A stretch of DNA of 64,000 nucleotides from Gilliamella sp. B3022. GTDB lineage: Bacteria; Pseudomonadota; Gammaproteobacteria; Enterobacterales; Orbaceae. The DNA lies in contig NZ_CP071867.1 of assembly GCF_028751545.1 (NCBI RefSeq), positions 62,001-126,000 on the forward strand, read 5' to 3'. Position numbers and translations under genes: made by a program. Shown piece after piece: positions 16,044 to 25,987 of this stretch. Under the pieces are notes generated by a model that did not search any database, had not been told where the DNA came from, and was given only the letters and a program-made list of their open reading frames with translations. The number at the start of each line of letters is the position of its first letter. Within the stretch, counting starts at the first letter, position 1.

Positions 16044-16964
16044 ATGAATACCAAGAAAAAATTATTATTGAGCACATTAGCTGCACTTGTCTTAGGATTA
16101 ACGGGTTGCCAATCTTCAATGACGGTAACTACAGATAATAATCAAACTGTTGTAGTACCTAAGTCGCCCAGTAAAGTTGTCGTAATGAACTATGGTGCGC
16201 TAGACACTTTAGATGCTTTAGGTCAAGGTTCAATTGTTGTAGGAGCCCCTCTCTCTGTTTTACCTTCTTATCTTGAGCAGTATAAAAATGCAAACATTGC
16301 TGACACAGGTAATATGAAAGAACCAAGTATAGATGCAATTAAACAAGCTAAACCACAACTGATTATTATAGATGGTCGTCAAGCTAGTCGAACTAAAGAA
16401 TTATCAAAAATTGCCCCTGTAATTAATTTAAGTGTAGATGCAAAAAACTACCTTGAATCAACCAAAAATCACATTAATGTATTAGCTGAGATTACCGACA
16501 CCAAACAAAACGCCAGTAATCTAATTCAAGCTCTTAATATAAAAATAACCAACGCTCAATCTGTTGCTCAATCAAATCCCAAAAAAGCAATTGTTGCAAT
16601 CCATAACGATGGTAAAATGATTTTGATTAATGCAAGTTCAAGTGCAGCATTAATTCATGATGTTTTAAAAGTAAAACGCGCTGTTCCATTTTTTATTCAA
16701 TCAATGAATGCTGGTGATAAACCAAAACCAATTTTTATTGATAATAATTACGTTAGTACTATTAAACCCGATATTATTTATGTCGTTGACCGTAGCAAAG
16801 CAATTGGTCAGACAGCGATGAAAGATGATTTCTTTGATGCAAAAGTATTAGCTACAAGCAAAACTGAAGTGGTTTATCTTACACCAGATCTTTGGTATTT
16901 ATCTGGTGGCGGTGCGGAAAGTTTAAATCGCCAAATTGATGAAGTAATTAACGGTCTAAATTAA
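16044..16964 (+). CDS. Siderophore ABC transporter substrate-binding lipoprotein
   Basis: The 306-residue protein carries a lipoprotein signal (lipobox L-T-G-C, Cys22) and a class III binding-protein fold (PF01497-like). Signature features are a P-S-K-V-V-V-M-N-Y-G-A-L-D-T-L-D-A-L-G segment (about 42-60), K-E-P-S-I-D-A-I-K-Q-A-K-P-Q-L-I-I (about 91-107) and a C-terminal L-T-P-D-L-W-Y-L-S-G-G-G. These suit CeuE/FatB/YclQ-type catecholate binding proteins. It is co-controlled with the divergent receptor by Fur-box-like sites. Unusually, no permease or ATPase gene follows; a terminator comes 30 bases after the stop, so the membrane part must be encoded elsewhere. Confidence 0.85.
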   Translation: MNTKKKLLLSTLAALVLGLTGCQSSMTVTTDNNQTVVVPKSPSKVVVMNYGALDTLDALGQGSIVVGAPLSVLPSYLEQYKNANIADTGNMKEPSIDAIKQAKPQLIIIDGRQASRTKELSKIAPVINLSVDAKNYLESTKNHINVLAEITDTKQNASNLIQALNIKITNAQSVAQSNPKKAIVAIHNDGKMILINASSSAALIHDVLKVKRAVPFFIQSMNAGDKPKPIFIDNNYVSTIKPDIIYVVDRSKAIGQTAMKDDFFDAKVLATSKTEVVYLTPDLWYLSGGGAESLNRQIDEVINGLN

Positions 16965-16995
16965 AATTGTTAAGTTAGTTGTTTAACTTCATATT

Positions 16996-17024
16996 GCCCT
17001 TATGCAGTTATTAAGGGCTTTTTT
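16996..17024 (+). terminator. Terminator of the substrate-binding gene
   Basis: GCCCTTA and TAAGGGC form a strong stem around a nine-base loop, followed by six T residues. Confidence 0.85.
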
Positions 17025-17442
17025 ATTATGTGACTATCTTGATTAATTCTGTAATTGTTCTTCACATTCATTCTAAAATTTTGGTATCATACGCAATATT
17101 ATCATAACTGCTTTTTATTTTGTTAATTAAAAACAATATCAAAAAATATTCATTAATAATAAAATGTTTGGTACAAAAATGACGGTTTGATATAACTTTA
17201 GTTCGTTTGACCAACCTAATAATCAATCCATTATAGTAACCTATTTTTATCATAAATTAATTTTCTATTTCCAACTAATTTTTTTTACTCATATAAACAC
17301 ATTAATCATCCAATAGTTTATTTTATAATCTTAAAATAGGATTTTAATAGAATAATTTTATATTTTAGTTTATTAACTTATTGATAATTTTAATTTAATG
17401 TATACAATTAAAACAGATAGGATGTTTATGGGATAAAATTTA
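17025..17442. other. Non-coding AT-rich stretch
   Basis: I see no gene here. A 61-codon open frame on the minus strand (17068-17253) has low complexity and no start signals. The region presumably contains the promoter of the two-gene unit starting at 17443, but no clear -35/-10 pair stands out. Confidence 0.4.
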
Positions 17443-18024
17443 ATGAAAAAACTGTTTCTAATTTCAATATTCTTTTCTTTTATAGCTTATGCAAAGATTG
17501 ATGCACCGATAGGTTTAACATGGGGTGAATCAGACGCTGATGTTGTCTCAAAGTATAAAGCAAAAAAAGTATATGTCTCAGATGATATAATATTTTATGA
17601 ATTAACTGAACCACCAATGACTCTACCAAATTTTGATTCTTATATGGTACTTGTCCATAAAGATTTAGGTCTTATGAAAGTAGTATTAAGAGAAAAAATA
17701 AAAGACGATCCTTATGGCACTAAGGGTAAAGAAGAATATTTTAAATATAAAAAAGTATTAACAAAAAAATATGGCAAACCGGAATCTATTGAAAAAATAG
17801 GATTAAAATTATATAAAGAAATTGATGAGTTTTATCAGTGTTTAAAATATACAGGTTGTGGTAGTTATTCTTCCTATTTTGCCCAATTCCAAATTGGATT
17901 AGAAATCGAAGGATCTAGTCGCGGACAAGGTGAATTACAAATTATTTATGAATCGGATCTCCACTCTAAATATAGAGAAATAGAAACAAAGCAAAATCAA
18001 ATGAAAATAGAAAAAGGACTTTAA
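17443..18024 (+). CDS. Exported protein of unknown function
   Basis: The 193-residue protein has a short signal peptide (M-K-K-L-F then hydrophobic residues, cut near Ala17). A compact domain follows, beginning A-P-I-G-L-T-W-G-E-S-D-A-D-V, a motif often seen at the start of small periplasmic domains that contain a repeated helix/strand unit. A central KKYGKPESIEKIG segment resembles the Y-G-K-P tether of such proteins. Two Cys (about 133 and 138, C-L-K-Y-T-G-C) could form a disulfide. The stop codon is directly followed by the ATG of the next gene, so both are one operon. I do not recognise the family. Confidence 0.65.
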   Translation: MKKLFLISIFFSFIAYAKIDAPIGLTWGESDADVVSKYKAKKVYVSDDIIFYELTEPPMTLPNFDSYMVLVHKDLGLMKVVLREKIKDDPYGTKGKEEYFKYKKVLTKKYGKPESIEKIGLKLYKEIDEFYQCLKYTGCGSYSSYFAQFQIGLEIEGSSRGQGELQIIYESDLHSKYREIETKQNQMKIEKGL

Positions 18025-18612
18025 ATGAACATGTTTAATAAAACTAAAATAGGTATTGTTATAATTGCAATTTTTTCTTTATTTTTATTCAGTTGTAAAA
18101 AAGAGTTAAGTGAAAATGAAAAACAAAAACTTATTGAATTGAATGAAGAATTATCCAAAATTTCAGACGAAATCGATAATTCACAAAAAGAGCTTGAAAA
18201 CTATTCCGGTGGTTTAATTAAAACACTAATTGAAGTTAAAGTTGAAACGTTAAAAATAAATCAAGCTTTGATTACACAAAGAATATCAGCCATTGAATCA
18301 GATTCACCGATTAAAGTCGAGACAATCATAACTCAACCCAACGCAGAATTAGCCCAAGATATTTTCAATGATATGAATGAGTTAAAAAAAGAAATTAAAT
18401 TTCATCAAGATGAGGCTGATCAATATGAAGATGGTCTTATTAAGATTACTCATTTATTAAATGTAGTTCAAAAAGAACAAGCTTATACTGCTTTACAATT
18501 ACAATATTATACCGTTAAATATGGTTTATCAACATTACCCACTGTAGAGTATCAATCCAAAACGAAAATCAAGGAGAGCGATCCTTCAGTCCCTATTGAA
18601 GATAAATTATAA
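18025..18612 (+). CDS. Coiled-coil lipoprotein of unknown function
   Basis: The 195-residue protein has a lipoprotein signal: a hydrophobic stretch, then L-F-S-C with Cys24 likely lipidated. Residues 28-70 and 105-160 are Glu/Lys/Leu-rich and look like two coiled-coil helices. A repeated phrase, Y-S-G-G-L-I-K and Y-E-D-G-L-I-K, marks the end of each helix, suggesting an internal duplication. The start abuts the stop of the preceding exported protein, so the two are probably made together. A hairpin follows the gene. No family recognised. Confidence 0.65.
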   Translation: MNMFNKTKIGIVIIAIFSLFLFSCKKELSENEKQKLIELNEELSKISDEIDNSQKELENYSGGLIKTLIEVKVETLKINQALITQRISAIESDSPIKVETIITQPNAELAQDIFNDMNELKKEIKFHQDEADQYEDGLIKITHLLNVVQKEQAYTALQLQYYTVKYGLSTLPTVEYQSKTKIKESDPSVPIEDKL

Positions 18613-18622
18613 TTTACTTTAT

Positions 18623-18659
18623 ATGATTAATGACATGTTAGACTCATGTCTTTAATCAT
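18623..18659 (+). terminator. Long hairpin after the lipoprotein gene
   Basis: ATGATTAATGACATG and CATGTCTTTAATCAT pair over 15 positions with one mismatch and a seven-base loop. CTTTTATC follows. It likely ends the two-gene transcript before rimO. Confidence 0.6.
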
Positions 18660-18806
18660 CTTTTATCATATAAATCATAACAATCTAAAAATTTTTATTA
18701 GCATCAGTTTAAATATGTTAAAATGATTACCTATTGTCAAAATCTAAATTGACAGACTTTTAAATTCTCTAAAACCTCTATAAATTTTAAAATTATTACA
18801 AATACT

Positions 18807-20129
18807 ATGAATATATCATCACCAACAATTGGATTTGTGAGCCTCGGTTGTCCTAAAAATTTGGTTGACTCAGAGCGAATATTAACAGAATTACGTACCC
18901 AAGGTTATCAAGTGGTTTCTACTTATGAAAATGCTGATCTGGTGATTGTTAACACCTGCGGATTTATTGACAGCGCAGTTCAAGAATCGCTTGAAGCTAT
19001 TGGTGAGGCGCTGGATGAAAACGGTAAAGTGATTGTTACCGGTTGCCTTGGAGCTAAAGAAGATCAGATCCGAAGCGTACACCCAAAAGTACTTGAAATT
19101 TCTGGTCCCCATAGCTACGAAACAGTGCTTGACCATGTCAATAAATATGCCCCAAAACCCGAATATAACCCATTCACCAGCTTAGTTCCTGAGCAAGGCG
19201 TTAAATTAACACCTAAACATTATGCTTATTTAAAAATTTCAGAAGGTTGTAACCATAGCTGTACATTTTGCATTATCCCTTCTTTACGAGGAGAGATGGT
19301 CAGTCGCCCTATCGGAAATGTACTTGATGAAGCAAAACGATTAGTTGATAGCGGAGTAAAAGAACTTTTAGTTATCGCACAAGATACCTCGGCTTATGGA
19401 ATTGATATCAAAAATCGTACCAGCTTTTGGAATGGTACGCCTTTAAAAACCAATATTCAAACACTCTGTGAACAATTATCAAGCCTTGGTATATGGGTAA
19501 GATTACATTATATGTATCCATATCCAAGTGTAGATGATTTGATTCCTTTAATGGCAGAAGGAAAAATCTTACCTTATTTAGATGTCCCTTTACAGCATGC
19601 CAGTCCAACGATTTTAAAATCAATGAAACGACCTGGAACAATTGAAAGAACACTTGAACGAATTCATCACTGGCGTGAAATTTGTCCAGAAATTACTCTT
19701 CGTTCAACCTTTATTGTTGGTTATCCTGGTGAGACTGAACAAGATTTTGAATTGTTGCTCGACTTTTTAGAAAAAGCGCAATTAGATCGAGTTGGTTGTT
19801 TTCCTTACAGCCCCGTTGAAGGTGCAGTAGCAAATGAATTAGCTAATCAAATTCCAGACGAAATCAAGCAACAACGATTTGATCGATTTATGCAGTTACA
19901 GCAAAAAATATCTACGCAAAAATTACAGGCTAAAATAGGTAAAACCTTAGCAGTGATTATTGATGAAGTCGATGAAGAAGGCGCAATAGGTCGAAGTATG
20001 GCGGATGCACCTGAAATTGATGGTGTTGTTTATTTAAATGAGGAAAAAGATGTCAAAGTAGGTGATATTGTTCAAGTCATCATTGAGCACTCTGATGAAT
20101 ATGATTTGTGGGGAACGGTTAAACGGTAA
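18807..20129 (+). CDS. rimO: Ribosomal protein S12 methylthiotransferase RimO
   Basis: The 440-residue radical-SAM enzyme adds a methylthio group to Asp88 of ribosomal protein S12. The N-terminal UPF0004 domain carries Cys15, Cys51 and Cys80 for the auxiliary iron-sulfur cluster. The radical-SAM motif C-N-H-S-C-T-F-C supplies Cys148, Cys152 and Cys155, and a TRAM domain ends the protein. Length equals that of E. coli RimO (about 441). [11 protein letters not shown] near the start is the RimO signature and separates it from MiaB. The MATE gene follows eight bases after the stop. Confidence 0.96.
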   Translation: MNISSPTIGFVSLGCPKNLVDSERILTELRTQGYQVVSTYENADLVIVNTCGFIDSAVQESLEAIGEALDENGKVIVTGCLGAKEDQIRSVHPKVLEISGPHSYETVLDHVNKYAPKPEYNPFTSLVPEQGVKLTPKHYAYLKISEGCNHSCTFCIIPSLRGEMVSRPIGNVLDEAKRLVDSGVKELLVIAQDTSAYGIDIKNRTSFWNGTPLKTNIQTLCEQLSSLGIWVRLHYMYPYPSVDDLIPLMAEGKILPYLDVPLQHASPTILKSMKRPGTIERTLERIHHWREICPEITLRSTFIVGYPGETEQDFELLLDFLEKAQLDRVGCFPYSPVEGAVANELANQIPDEIKQQRFDRFMQLQQKISTQKLQAKIGKTLAVIIDEVDEEGAIGRSMADAPEIDGVVYLNEEKDVKVGDIVQVIIEHSDEYDLWGTVKR

Positions 20130-20136
20130 TAACATC

Positions 20137-21525
20137 ATGAAACAACATTATAAACATGAAATAAAAAATCTTGGTAAATTAGCTGTACCAGTACTTATTG
20201 CACAAGTATCACAAACAGCCATCACATTCGTTGATACCATTATGGCAGGACATTATAGTAAAACAGCCTTGTCAGGTGTAGCCATAGCAGTATCAATATG
20301 GTTACCAACAGTCTTGTTTGGGCAAGGTCTGTTAACTGTTTTAACCCCAATCATTGCAAATTTAAATGGTGCAGCTAAACGAAACCAAGTTGCAAATCAC
20401 ACACGCCAAGGTGTTGTGATCGCCCTATTTTTATCTGTGTTAATAATGTTGATTTTATATCATTCAGACCAAATAATTGGTCTACGAAGTTCAGTTGATC
20501 ATCCTATTGATCCCGAAATGATGGACGTAGCCGTTAAATTTTTACGAGCAATTATGTGGGGAGTACCAGCATTTTTATTATTTTTAGTGTACCGCAATCA
20601 GTGTGAAGGGTTATCCAATACTAAACCAGCGATGGTGATCATATTTATAGCATTACTTGCTAATATTCCTATTAATTATGTTCTAATATATGGCAAGTTA
20701 GGATTACCTGCGTTTGGCGGGGTTGGTTGTGGAATTACAGCTGCTATAATTTTTTGGCTCATGTTTGGCTTAATTCGCTTATATACATTAACTACTTCAA
20801 GTCAACGTGATATTCGCAAAACAGAATTGACGAAACTGGTTGATTTTAAAGTAATTAAAAATATTGTTATGCTGGGTATACCGCTTGCTCTAGCCTATTT
20901 TTTCGAAATGAGCTTATTTGCTGTAGTAGCTTTGCTTATTGCCCCACTAGGTCAAATTACGGTTGCTGCACACCAGATTATCTTTACAATTAGTAGTTTA
21001 ACGTTTGCAATACCGTTATCTTTAGGTGTGGCATCAAGTATCCGTGTTGGTTATTTGCTAGGTAATATAAAACCATCATTAGCTAAGCAAACTGCATATA
21101 TTAGTTTAGCCATATCGCTAATAATTGCAGTCGTAGTAGCATTAGTTTTGGTTGTTTTTAGAACACCAATTATTCACATATTCACTGAAGAAGTGGATGT
21201 TATTACTATTTGCTTGCAACTTATAATTTTACTTGCTATTTATCAAGCTTCTGACTATCTACAAGTTGTAGCAAGTAACGTATTACGTGGTTATAAAGAT
21301 ACGAAAAGTATTTTTTTCATCACCCTTATCTCTTATTGGGGCGTTGGACTCCCTGTTGGATACATTTTAGGATTAACCGATTTAATCGTGCAGCCAATTG
21401 GTGCTGCCGGTTTTTGGATAGGGATTATATTGGGACTAGCAGTTGCTGCTTTCTTACTTATTGCCAGAATGATTTACATTCAAAAGCAACCCACAAATAT
21501 TATTCTAGAACAAGCATCCAGATAA
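20137..21525 (+). CDS. norM: MATE-family multidrug efflux pump (NorM/MdtK-like)
   Basis: The 462-residue inner-membrane protein exports cationic drugs using a sodium or proton gradient. It has twelve hydrophobic segments and long matches to E. coli MdtK, such as P-V-L-I-A-Q, F-V-D-T-I-M-A-G, R-N-Q-C-E-G-L and F-F-E-M-S-L-F-A-V-V-A-L-L. The start at 20137 is chosen because the family begins shortly before the first membrane helix. Longer in-frame starts overlap rimO. It lies eight bases after rimO and may share its transcript. A bidirectional terminator follows. Confidence 0.93.
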   Translation: MKQHYKHEIKNLGKLAVPVLIAQVSQTAITFVDTIMAGHYSKTALSGVAIAVSIWLPTVLFGQGLLTVLTPIIANLNGAAKRNQVANHTRQGVVIALFLSVLIMLILYHSDQIIGLRSSVDHPIDPEMMDVAVKFLRAIMWGVPAFLLFLVYRNQCEGLSNTKPAMVIIFIALLANIPINYVLIYGKLGLPAFGGVGCGITAAIIFWLMFGLIRLYTLTTSSQRDIRKTELTKLVDFKVIKNIVMLGIPLALAYFFEMSLFAVVALLIAPLGQITVAAHQIIFTISSLTFAIPLSLGVASSIRVGYLLGNIKPSLAKQTAYISLAISLIIAVVVALVLVVFRTPIIHIFTEEVDVITICLQLIILLAIYQASDYLQVVASNVLRGYKDTKSIFFITLISYWGVGLPVGYILGLTDLIVQPIGAAGFWIGIILGLAVAAFLLIARMIYIQKQPTNIILEQASR

Positions 21526-21563
21526 ATTGGATCGAAAAAATAAAATTAATTTTCACATAATAA

Positions 21564-21596
21564 AAACGCCATTAACAATCTTAGCTAATGGCGTTT
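21564..21596. terminator. Bidirectional terminator between norM and tkt
   Basis: AAACGCCATTA (21564-21574) and TAATGGCGTTT (21586-21596) form a perfect 11-base stem. On the minus strand the run GGCGTTTTTATT follows, suiting the transketolase transcript. Confidence 0.8.
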
Positions 21597-21617
21597 GTTA
21601 TTGAATTTATAAATTGA

Positions 21618-23624
21618 TTATTTTAATAAACTATTGGCTTTTTCAAGCACGTTTTCAATAGTGAATCCAAATTCTTTAAATAGTTGATCGGCTGGACCTG
21701 ATTCACCGAATGTTGTCATACCTATAACTTCACCATTAAGACCAACATATTTATACCAATAATCGCTAATACCTGCTTCAATAGCTAGACGAGCAGTAAC
21801 TGATGATGGTAAAACAGACTCTTTGTAAGCACTATCTTGCTTATCAAAAGCATCCGTTGATGGCATTGAAACAACACGTACTTTTTTTCCAATTTGAGTT
21901 AATTGGAGATAAGCTTCCACAGCAAGTTCGACTTCTGAACCAGTGGCAATGATAATTAATTCTGGTGTGCCAGTACAATCATTAAGAATATAACCACCAC
22001 GGTAAACATTAGCTAGTTGCTCAGTACTACGATCTTGTTGTTTAAGATTTTGTCTTGAGAAAATTAGTGCTGTTGGACCATCTTTGCGCTCTATCGCATA
22101 CTGCCAAGCAATAGCTGATTCAACTTGGTCACATGGACGCCAAGTGCTGACATTTGGTGTAACACGTAAACTTGCCATTTGTTCAACTGGTTGATGCGTT
22201 GGTCCGTCTTCACCTAGACCAATAGAATCGTGAGTGTAAACGAATAATGAACGAATCTTCATTAACGCTGCCATACGGACAGCATTACGTGCGTATTCCA
22301 TAAACATTAGGAAAGTAGCACCATAAGGAATAAATCCGCCATGCAGCGTAATACCATTCATAATCGCTGACATACCAAATTCACGCACTCCATAATGGAT
22401 ATAATTACCATTTGGATTGGCTAAAATTTCTTTTGAGCCTGACCACATAGTTAAGTTACTTGGTGCTAAATCAGCCGATCCCCCTAAAAATTCAGGTAAG
22501 GAAGGAGCAAATGCTTCAATAGCATTTTGTGATGCTTTACGAGTTGCAATAGTTGCAGGATTTTCTTGTAGTTTATTAATAAAATCTTTTGTAACTTGTT
22601 GCCAATTCACAGGTAGATCGCCATTCATACGACGTTTAAATTCTTTAGCTAAGTCAGGAAAAGCTTTAGCATAAGCGTCAAAACGTGTATTCCACCCATC
22701 TTCAATTTGTTTACCTTTTGCTTTTGCATCCCAAGCATCGTAATAATCTTTCGGAATTTCAAAGGCAGGATAATTCCAACCAAGTTCTTTACGCGTTGCT
22801 TCGATTTCAGCATCACCTAAAGGTGCGCCATGACTTTCGTGACTACCCGCTTTATTTGGCGATCCAAAACCAATAACAGTTTTGCACATTAACAAAGACG
22901 GTTTATCCGTTACTGCTTGCGCTTGTTCAATGGCTTCTTTCAAAGCATGAGCATCATGACCATCAATTGCGCGAATTACATGCCAACCATAAGCTTCAAA
23001 ACGTTTTGCGGTATCATCAGTAAACCAACCATCAATTTCACCATCGATAGAAATGCCATTTTCATCATAAAACGCAATGAGTTTTCCTAGTTTAAGGGTC
23101 CCCGCTAATGAACATACTTCGTGTGAAATGCCTTCCATCATGCAACCATCACCCATAAATACATAAGTATGATGGTCAACAATGGTATGACCAGATTTAT
23201 TAAATTGTGCGGCTAATGTTTTTTCAGCAATAGCCATACCTACAGCATTAGCAATACCTTGTCCTAATGGACCTGTCGTTGTTTCAACACCAGGTACATA
23301 GCCATATTCGGGGTGACCTGCTGTTTTTGAATGCAATTGACGAAAGTTTCTAAGGTCCTCGATTGTTACATTATAGCCTGTTAAATGCAGTAAGCTATAT
23401 ATCAACATAGATGCATGACCATTTGATAAAACAAAACGATCGCGATCGGCCCAATTAGGATTAGTAGGATTATGTTTCAAAAATCCACGCCAAAGCACTT
23501 CTGCCATATCGGCCATACCCATAGGTGCACCTGGGTGACCAGATTTAGCTTTTTGCACACCATCCATACTTAATGCTCTTATCGCATTCGCTAGTTCGCG
23601 GTGAGATAAAGTCGTTGCATTCAT
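21618..23624 (-). CDS. tkt: Transketolase
   Basis: The 668-residue enzyme transfers two-carbon units between pentose, tetrose and hexose phosphates, using thiamine diphosphate. It has the N-terminal G-H-P-G-A-P-M-G region (about residues 28-35) and the cofactor-binding G-D-G-C-M-M-E-G-I (about 157-165). The catalytic segments [16 protein letters not shown] and F-S-R-Q-N-L are present. Length equals that of E. coli TktA (663). It is the last gene of a same-strand set: isomerase, transaldolase, transketolase. TTGGAG precedes the ATG. Its own promoter is possible, because a terminator-like hairpin lies between tal and tkt. Confidence 0.96.
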   Translation of the reverse strand: MNATTLSHRELANAIRALSMDGVQKAKSGHPGAPMGMADMAEVLWRGFLKHNPTNPNWADRDRFVLSNGHASMLIYSLLHLTGYNVTIEDLRNFRQLHSKTAGHPEYGYVPGVETTTGPLGQGIANAVGMAIAEKTLAAQFNKSGHTIVDHHTYVFMGDGCMMEGISHEVCSLAGTLKLGKLIAFYDENGISIDGEIDGWFTDDTAKRFEAYGWHVIRAIDGHDAHALKEAIEQAQAVTDKPSLLMCKTVIGFGSPNKAGSHESHGAPLGDAEIEATRKELGWNYPAFEIPKDYYDAWDAKAKGKQIEDGWNTRFDAYAKAFPDLAKEFKRRMNGDLPVNWQQVTKDFINKLQENPATIATRKASQNAIEAFAPSLPEFLGGSADLAPSNLTMWSGSKEILANPNGNYIHYGVREFGMSAIMNGITLHGGFIPYGATFLMFMEYARNAVRMAALMKIRSLFVYTHDSIGLGEDGPTHQPVEQMASLRVTPNVSTWRPCDQVESAIAWQYAIERKDGPTALIFSRQNLKQQDRSTEQLANVYRGGYILNDCTGTPELIIIATGSEVELAVEAYLQLTQIGKKVRVVSMPSTDAFDKQDSAYKESVLPSSVTARLAIEAGISDYWYKYVGLNGEVIGMTTFGESGPADQLFKEFGFTIENVLEKANSLLK

Positions 23625-23746
23625 GTTGTAATCTCCAAAAAAATTTTTAATTAAAAATTCCTAATCAAGCAAGTTACTATATCAGCTATAAGTGCTGTTA
23701 CCTGCCAAATTCGTTATTAAAAAACGAATAAAATAGTGTAAAAATG

Positions 23747-23764
23747 GGGGGAGCTTACTCCCCC
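23747..23764 (-). terminator. Hairpin after the transaldolase gene
   Basis: GGGGGAG and CTCCCCC pair perfectly around CTTA. On the minus strand CATTTTTAC follows. It would end or reduce read-through from tal into tkt. Confidence 0.7.
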
Positions 23765-23781
23765 TTTTGTATTCAATATGA

Positions 23782-24732
23782 TTAAAGTAATGCACTGATC
23801 ATATTTTCTAATTTGCCTTGGTCAACAGCAAAAGCACGGATACCTTCAGCAAGTTTTTCAACTGCCATGGCATCGCTATTGTGTTGCCATCTAAATTCGG
23901 CCTCAGTCATAGGTGCCGGTCGAGAGACTATAGTTTGATTTGGATTAAGTTTTTGTGTAACAGAGGCGGTTGATTGTTGCATTTCAGCAAGCAAATTAGG
24001 TGAAATGGTTAAACGGTCACAACCTGCAAGGGCTAATATTTGATCGACTTTACGGAAGCTAGCACCCATCACAATCGTTTTATAACCATGCTGTTTATAA
24101 TAGTTAAAGATATTACGAACCGAAACGACACCTGGATCTTCGTCTGGAACATAAGGATCGATGGGTTTTTTTGCTTGATACCAATCATAGATACGCCCAA
24201 CAAATGGGGAAATTAAAAAGGCATTGACTTCAGCGCATGCTCTTGCTTGGGCAAACGAGAAAAGTAATGTCAAATTACAGTTAATACCTTCTTTTTCTAA
24301 TACTTCTGCAGCTTTAATTCCTTCCCACGTAGAGGCGATTTTAATTAAGATACGTGATTTATCAATACCTTTTGATTGGTAAAGTTCAATAATACGACGT
24401 GCTTTATCAATACAACCTTGTGTATCAAATGATAAACGTGCATCTACTTCAGTCGAAATACGTCCAGGAACGGATTTTAAAATTTCAGCACCAATATTAA
24501 CAGCAACTTGATCACAGGCATTAACTAATTGTTGTTCTTTACTCATGCCCAATTTTTTAGAGGATTTTATAGCAGAATCAATCAGATAACGATATTGAGG
24601 CAGTTGAGCTGCTTTCAATATCAGGGATGGATTAGTTGTGGCATCTTCAGGTGAAAATTGTTTTATTGAATCGATATCTCCCGTATCGGCAACAACTACA
24701 GTTAATTTTTTAAATTCATCTAATTGACTCAT
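23782..24732 (-). CDS. tal: Transaldolase
   Basis: The 316-residue TIM-barrel enzyme moves a dihydroxyacetone unit from sedoheptulose-7-phosphate to glyceraldehyde-3-phosphate, giving erythrose-4-phosphate and fructose-6-phosphate. The Schiff-base lysine is Lys131 in [10 protein letters not shown]. The N-terminal T-T-N-P-S-L-I-L and the late G-C-D-R-L-T-I-S-P motifs are those of TalA/TalB. Length equals that of the E. coli enzymes. It lies between an RpiB-like gene and transketolase on the same strand. Confidence 0.96.
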   Translation of the reverse strand: MSQLDEFKKLTVVVADTGDIDSIKQFSPEDATTNPSLILKAAQLPQYRYLIDSAIKSSKKLGMSKEQQLVNACDQVAVNIGAEILKSVPGRISTEVDARLSFDTQGCIDKARRIIELYQSKGIDKSRILIKIASTWEGIKAAEVLEKEGINCNLTLLFSFAQARACAEVNAFLISPFVGRIYDWYQAKKPIDPYVPDEDPGVVSVRNIFNYYKQHGYKTIVMGASFRKVDQILALAGCDRLTISPNLLAEMQQSTASVTQKLNPNQTIVSRPAPMTEAEFRWQHNSDAMAVEKLAEGIRAFAVDQGKLENMISALL

Positions 24733-24931
24733 ACTTCTATATCCTCTACAGCATTTAGTTTAATAAAAATATAATAGCATTTATTCAAAAATAAAACGAC
24801 AGTGCCATATTACAATTTTGTACACATAATAGATTAAAAAAACAATCAAATAAAAAAGTGAAATTAAATGTTAAAAAGTTCTCTTTGTTCACAAATTTAA
24901 TCCAATTAACCAAAAATATTCTGATAAATCA

Positions 24932-25390
24932 TTATTTTTTACTGTACAGCTGATCATAATGGTTGATACGATCAACTTTAGCCATCGACCTTCCACCCTC
25001 GAATTCAGAATTTAACCATGTTTGTACAAGTTTTTTAGCTAGCTCCACACCAATCACTCTAGCCCCCATTGTCATAATTTGTGCGTTATTACTCTTTCTG
25101 GCACGCTCAGCTGAAAACACATCATGGCATTGTGCGGCACGTATACCAGGTACCTTGTTAGCTGTTATTGCCACACCTATACCGGTACCACAGATCAAGA
25201 TCCCTCGTTCGTGTATACCTGATTTTATTGAACAAGCCACTGCGTTGGCAACATCAGGATACAAAGAGTTTTTTATCTGTTTGTCACTGCTATAATCAAT
25301 AATTTCAATCCCTTGTTCTGTCAAATAATCAACTAAGCTATTTCTAAATTCAAATGCGGCATCATCAGCGCCAATGGCTATTGGTTTCAT
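24932..25390 (-). CDS. RpiB/LacAB-family sugar-phosphate isomerase with atypical active site
   Basis: The 152-residue protein keeps the family core: Asp9, the active-site Cys67 in I-L-I-C-G-T-G-I-G and the C-terminal E-F-E-G-G-R segment. However, the first motif reads G-A-D-D-A-A-F, so His10 of E. coli RpiB is Asp. The ring-opening His99 of RpiB aligns with Ser100 (R-K-S-N-N). Both changes argue against plain ribose-5-phosphate isomerase and resemble paralogues acting on other sugar phosphates, such as tetrulose phosphates. It precedes tal and tkt, which handle erythrose-4-phosphate. RpiB remains the default family name. Confidence 0.75.
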   Translation of the reverse strand: MKPIAIGADDAAFEFRNSLVDYLTEQGIEIIDYSSDKQIKNSLYPDVANAVACSIKSGIHERGILICGTGIGVAITANKVPGIRAAQCHDVFSAERARKSNNAQIMTMGARVIGVELAKKLVQTWLNSEFEGGRSMAKVDRINHYDQLYSKK

Positions 25391-25651
25391 ATTATTTTAC
25401 CTCAATTTAATTTAAAAAATGAACATAAGTTCATATTAATATCATTTGATATTTTGAAGCAAAAATTAATTCAATTATGTGATGAAAGTCGCGAAAATAA
25501 AATATTTTATAAGAAAATATAGCAATAATTTATGCGATCAATTACAAATAGGACTCCATAAACACCGTACCTCTAATAAATTCTTTTAGATAATTTAATC
25601 AAAAGTTAAATATGAATACATTTGAACAGAATAATTTTAAAACGATATGAA

Positions 25652-25897
25652 TTATTGATTTAACCAGATATAAACTATTTGCTGACTGATATTACAACCC
25701 GCACACGTTTTGCAATGATTAGGTGTGCATAGGGTTTGATTATCTGCCATGCTGATCTTTTTAATACTTCCTTTTTTAATCCAAAAATCCAGTATTTGAG
25801 CTGTGGCGCTGCCAGGAATACGAAAATGTCGTGCAATGTCTTGTAGCTCTATACGACCTTTTAATTGCACATAATCTCGAATTGAAGTAATTAGCAT
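25652..25897 (-). CDS. feoC: Ferrous iron transport regulator FeoC
   Basis: The 81-residue protein is a small winged-helix with four cysteines (57, 62, 65, 68; C-x4-C-x2-C-x2-C), the FeoC pattern that binds an iron-sulfur cluster and influences FeoB stability. The N-terminal helix-turn-helix spans about residues 4-50 (I-E-L-Q-D-I-A-R-H-F-R-I-P). It follows feoB by 90 bases on the same strand, and a hairpin sits between them, so its level may be set separately from feoAB. Confidence 0.9.
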   Translation of the reverse strand: MLITSIRDYVQLKGRIELQDIARHFRIPGSATAQILDFWIKKGSIKKISMADNQTLCTPNHCKTCAGCNISQQIVYIWLNQ

Positions 25898-25907
25898 AAT
25901 AATTACA

Positions 25908-25930
25908 GATGCAGAGTTATGCTCTGCATC
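25908..25930 (-). terminator. Intercistronic hairpin between feoB and feoC
   Basis: GATGCAGAG (25908-25916) and CTCTGCATC (25922-25930) form a perfect nine-base stem with a five-base loop, ten bases upstream of the feoC start. No T-run follows, so attenuation or mRNA processing is as likely as termination. Confidence 0.5.
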
Positions 25931-25987
25931 TTCTCCTAAATTTATTGATGAATGATTAAGAAATATGCCTTTTTAATAGACTAATAT

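Noticed and set aside
24790-24930. A riboswitch or small RNA between tal and the isomerase gene
   Set aside because: The sequence is simply AT-rich, with no stable stem or known motif.
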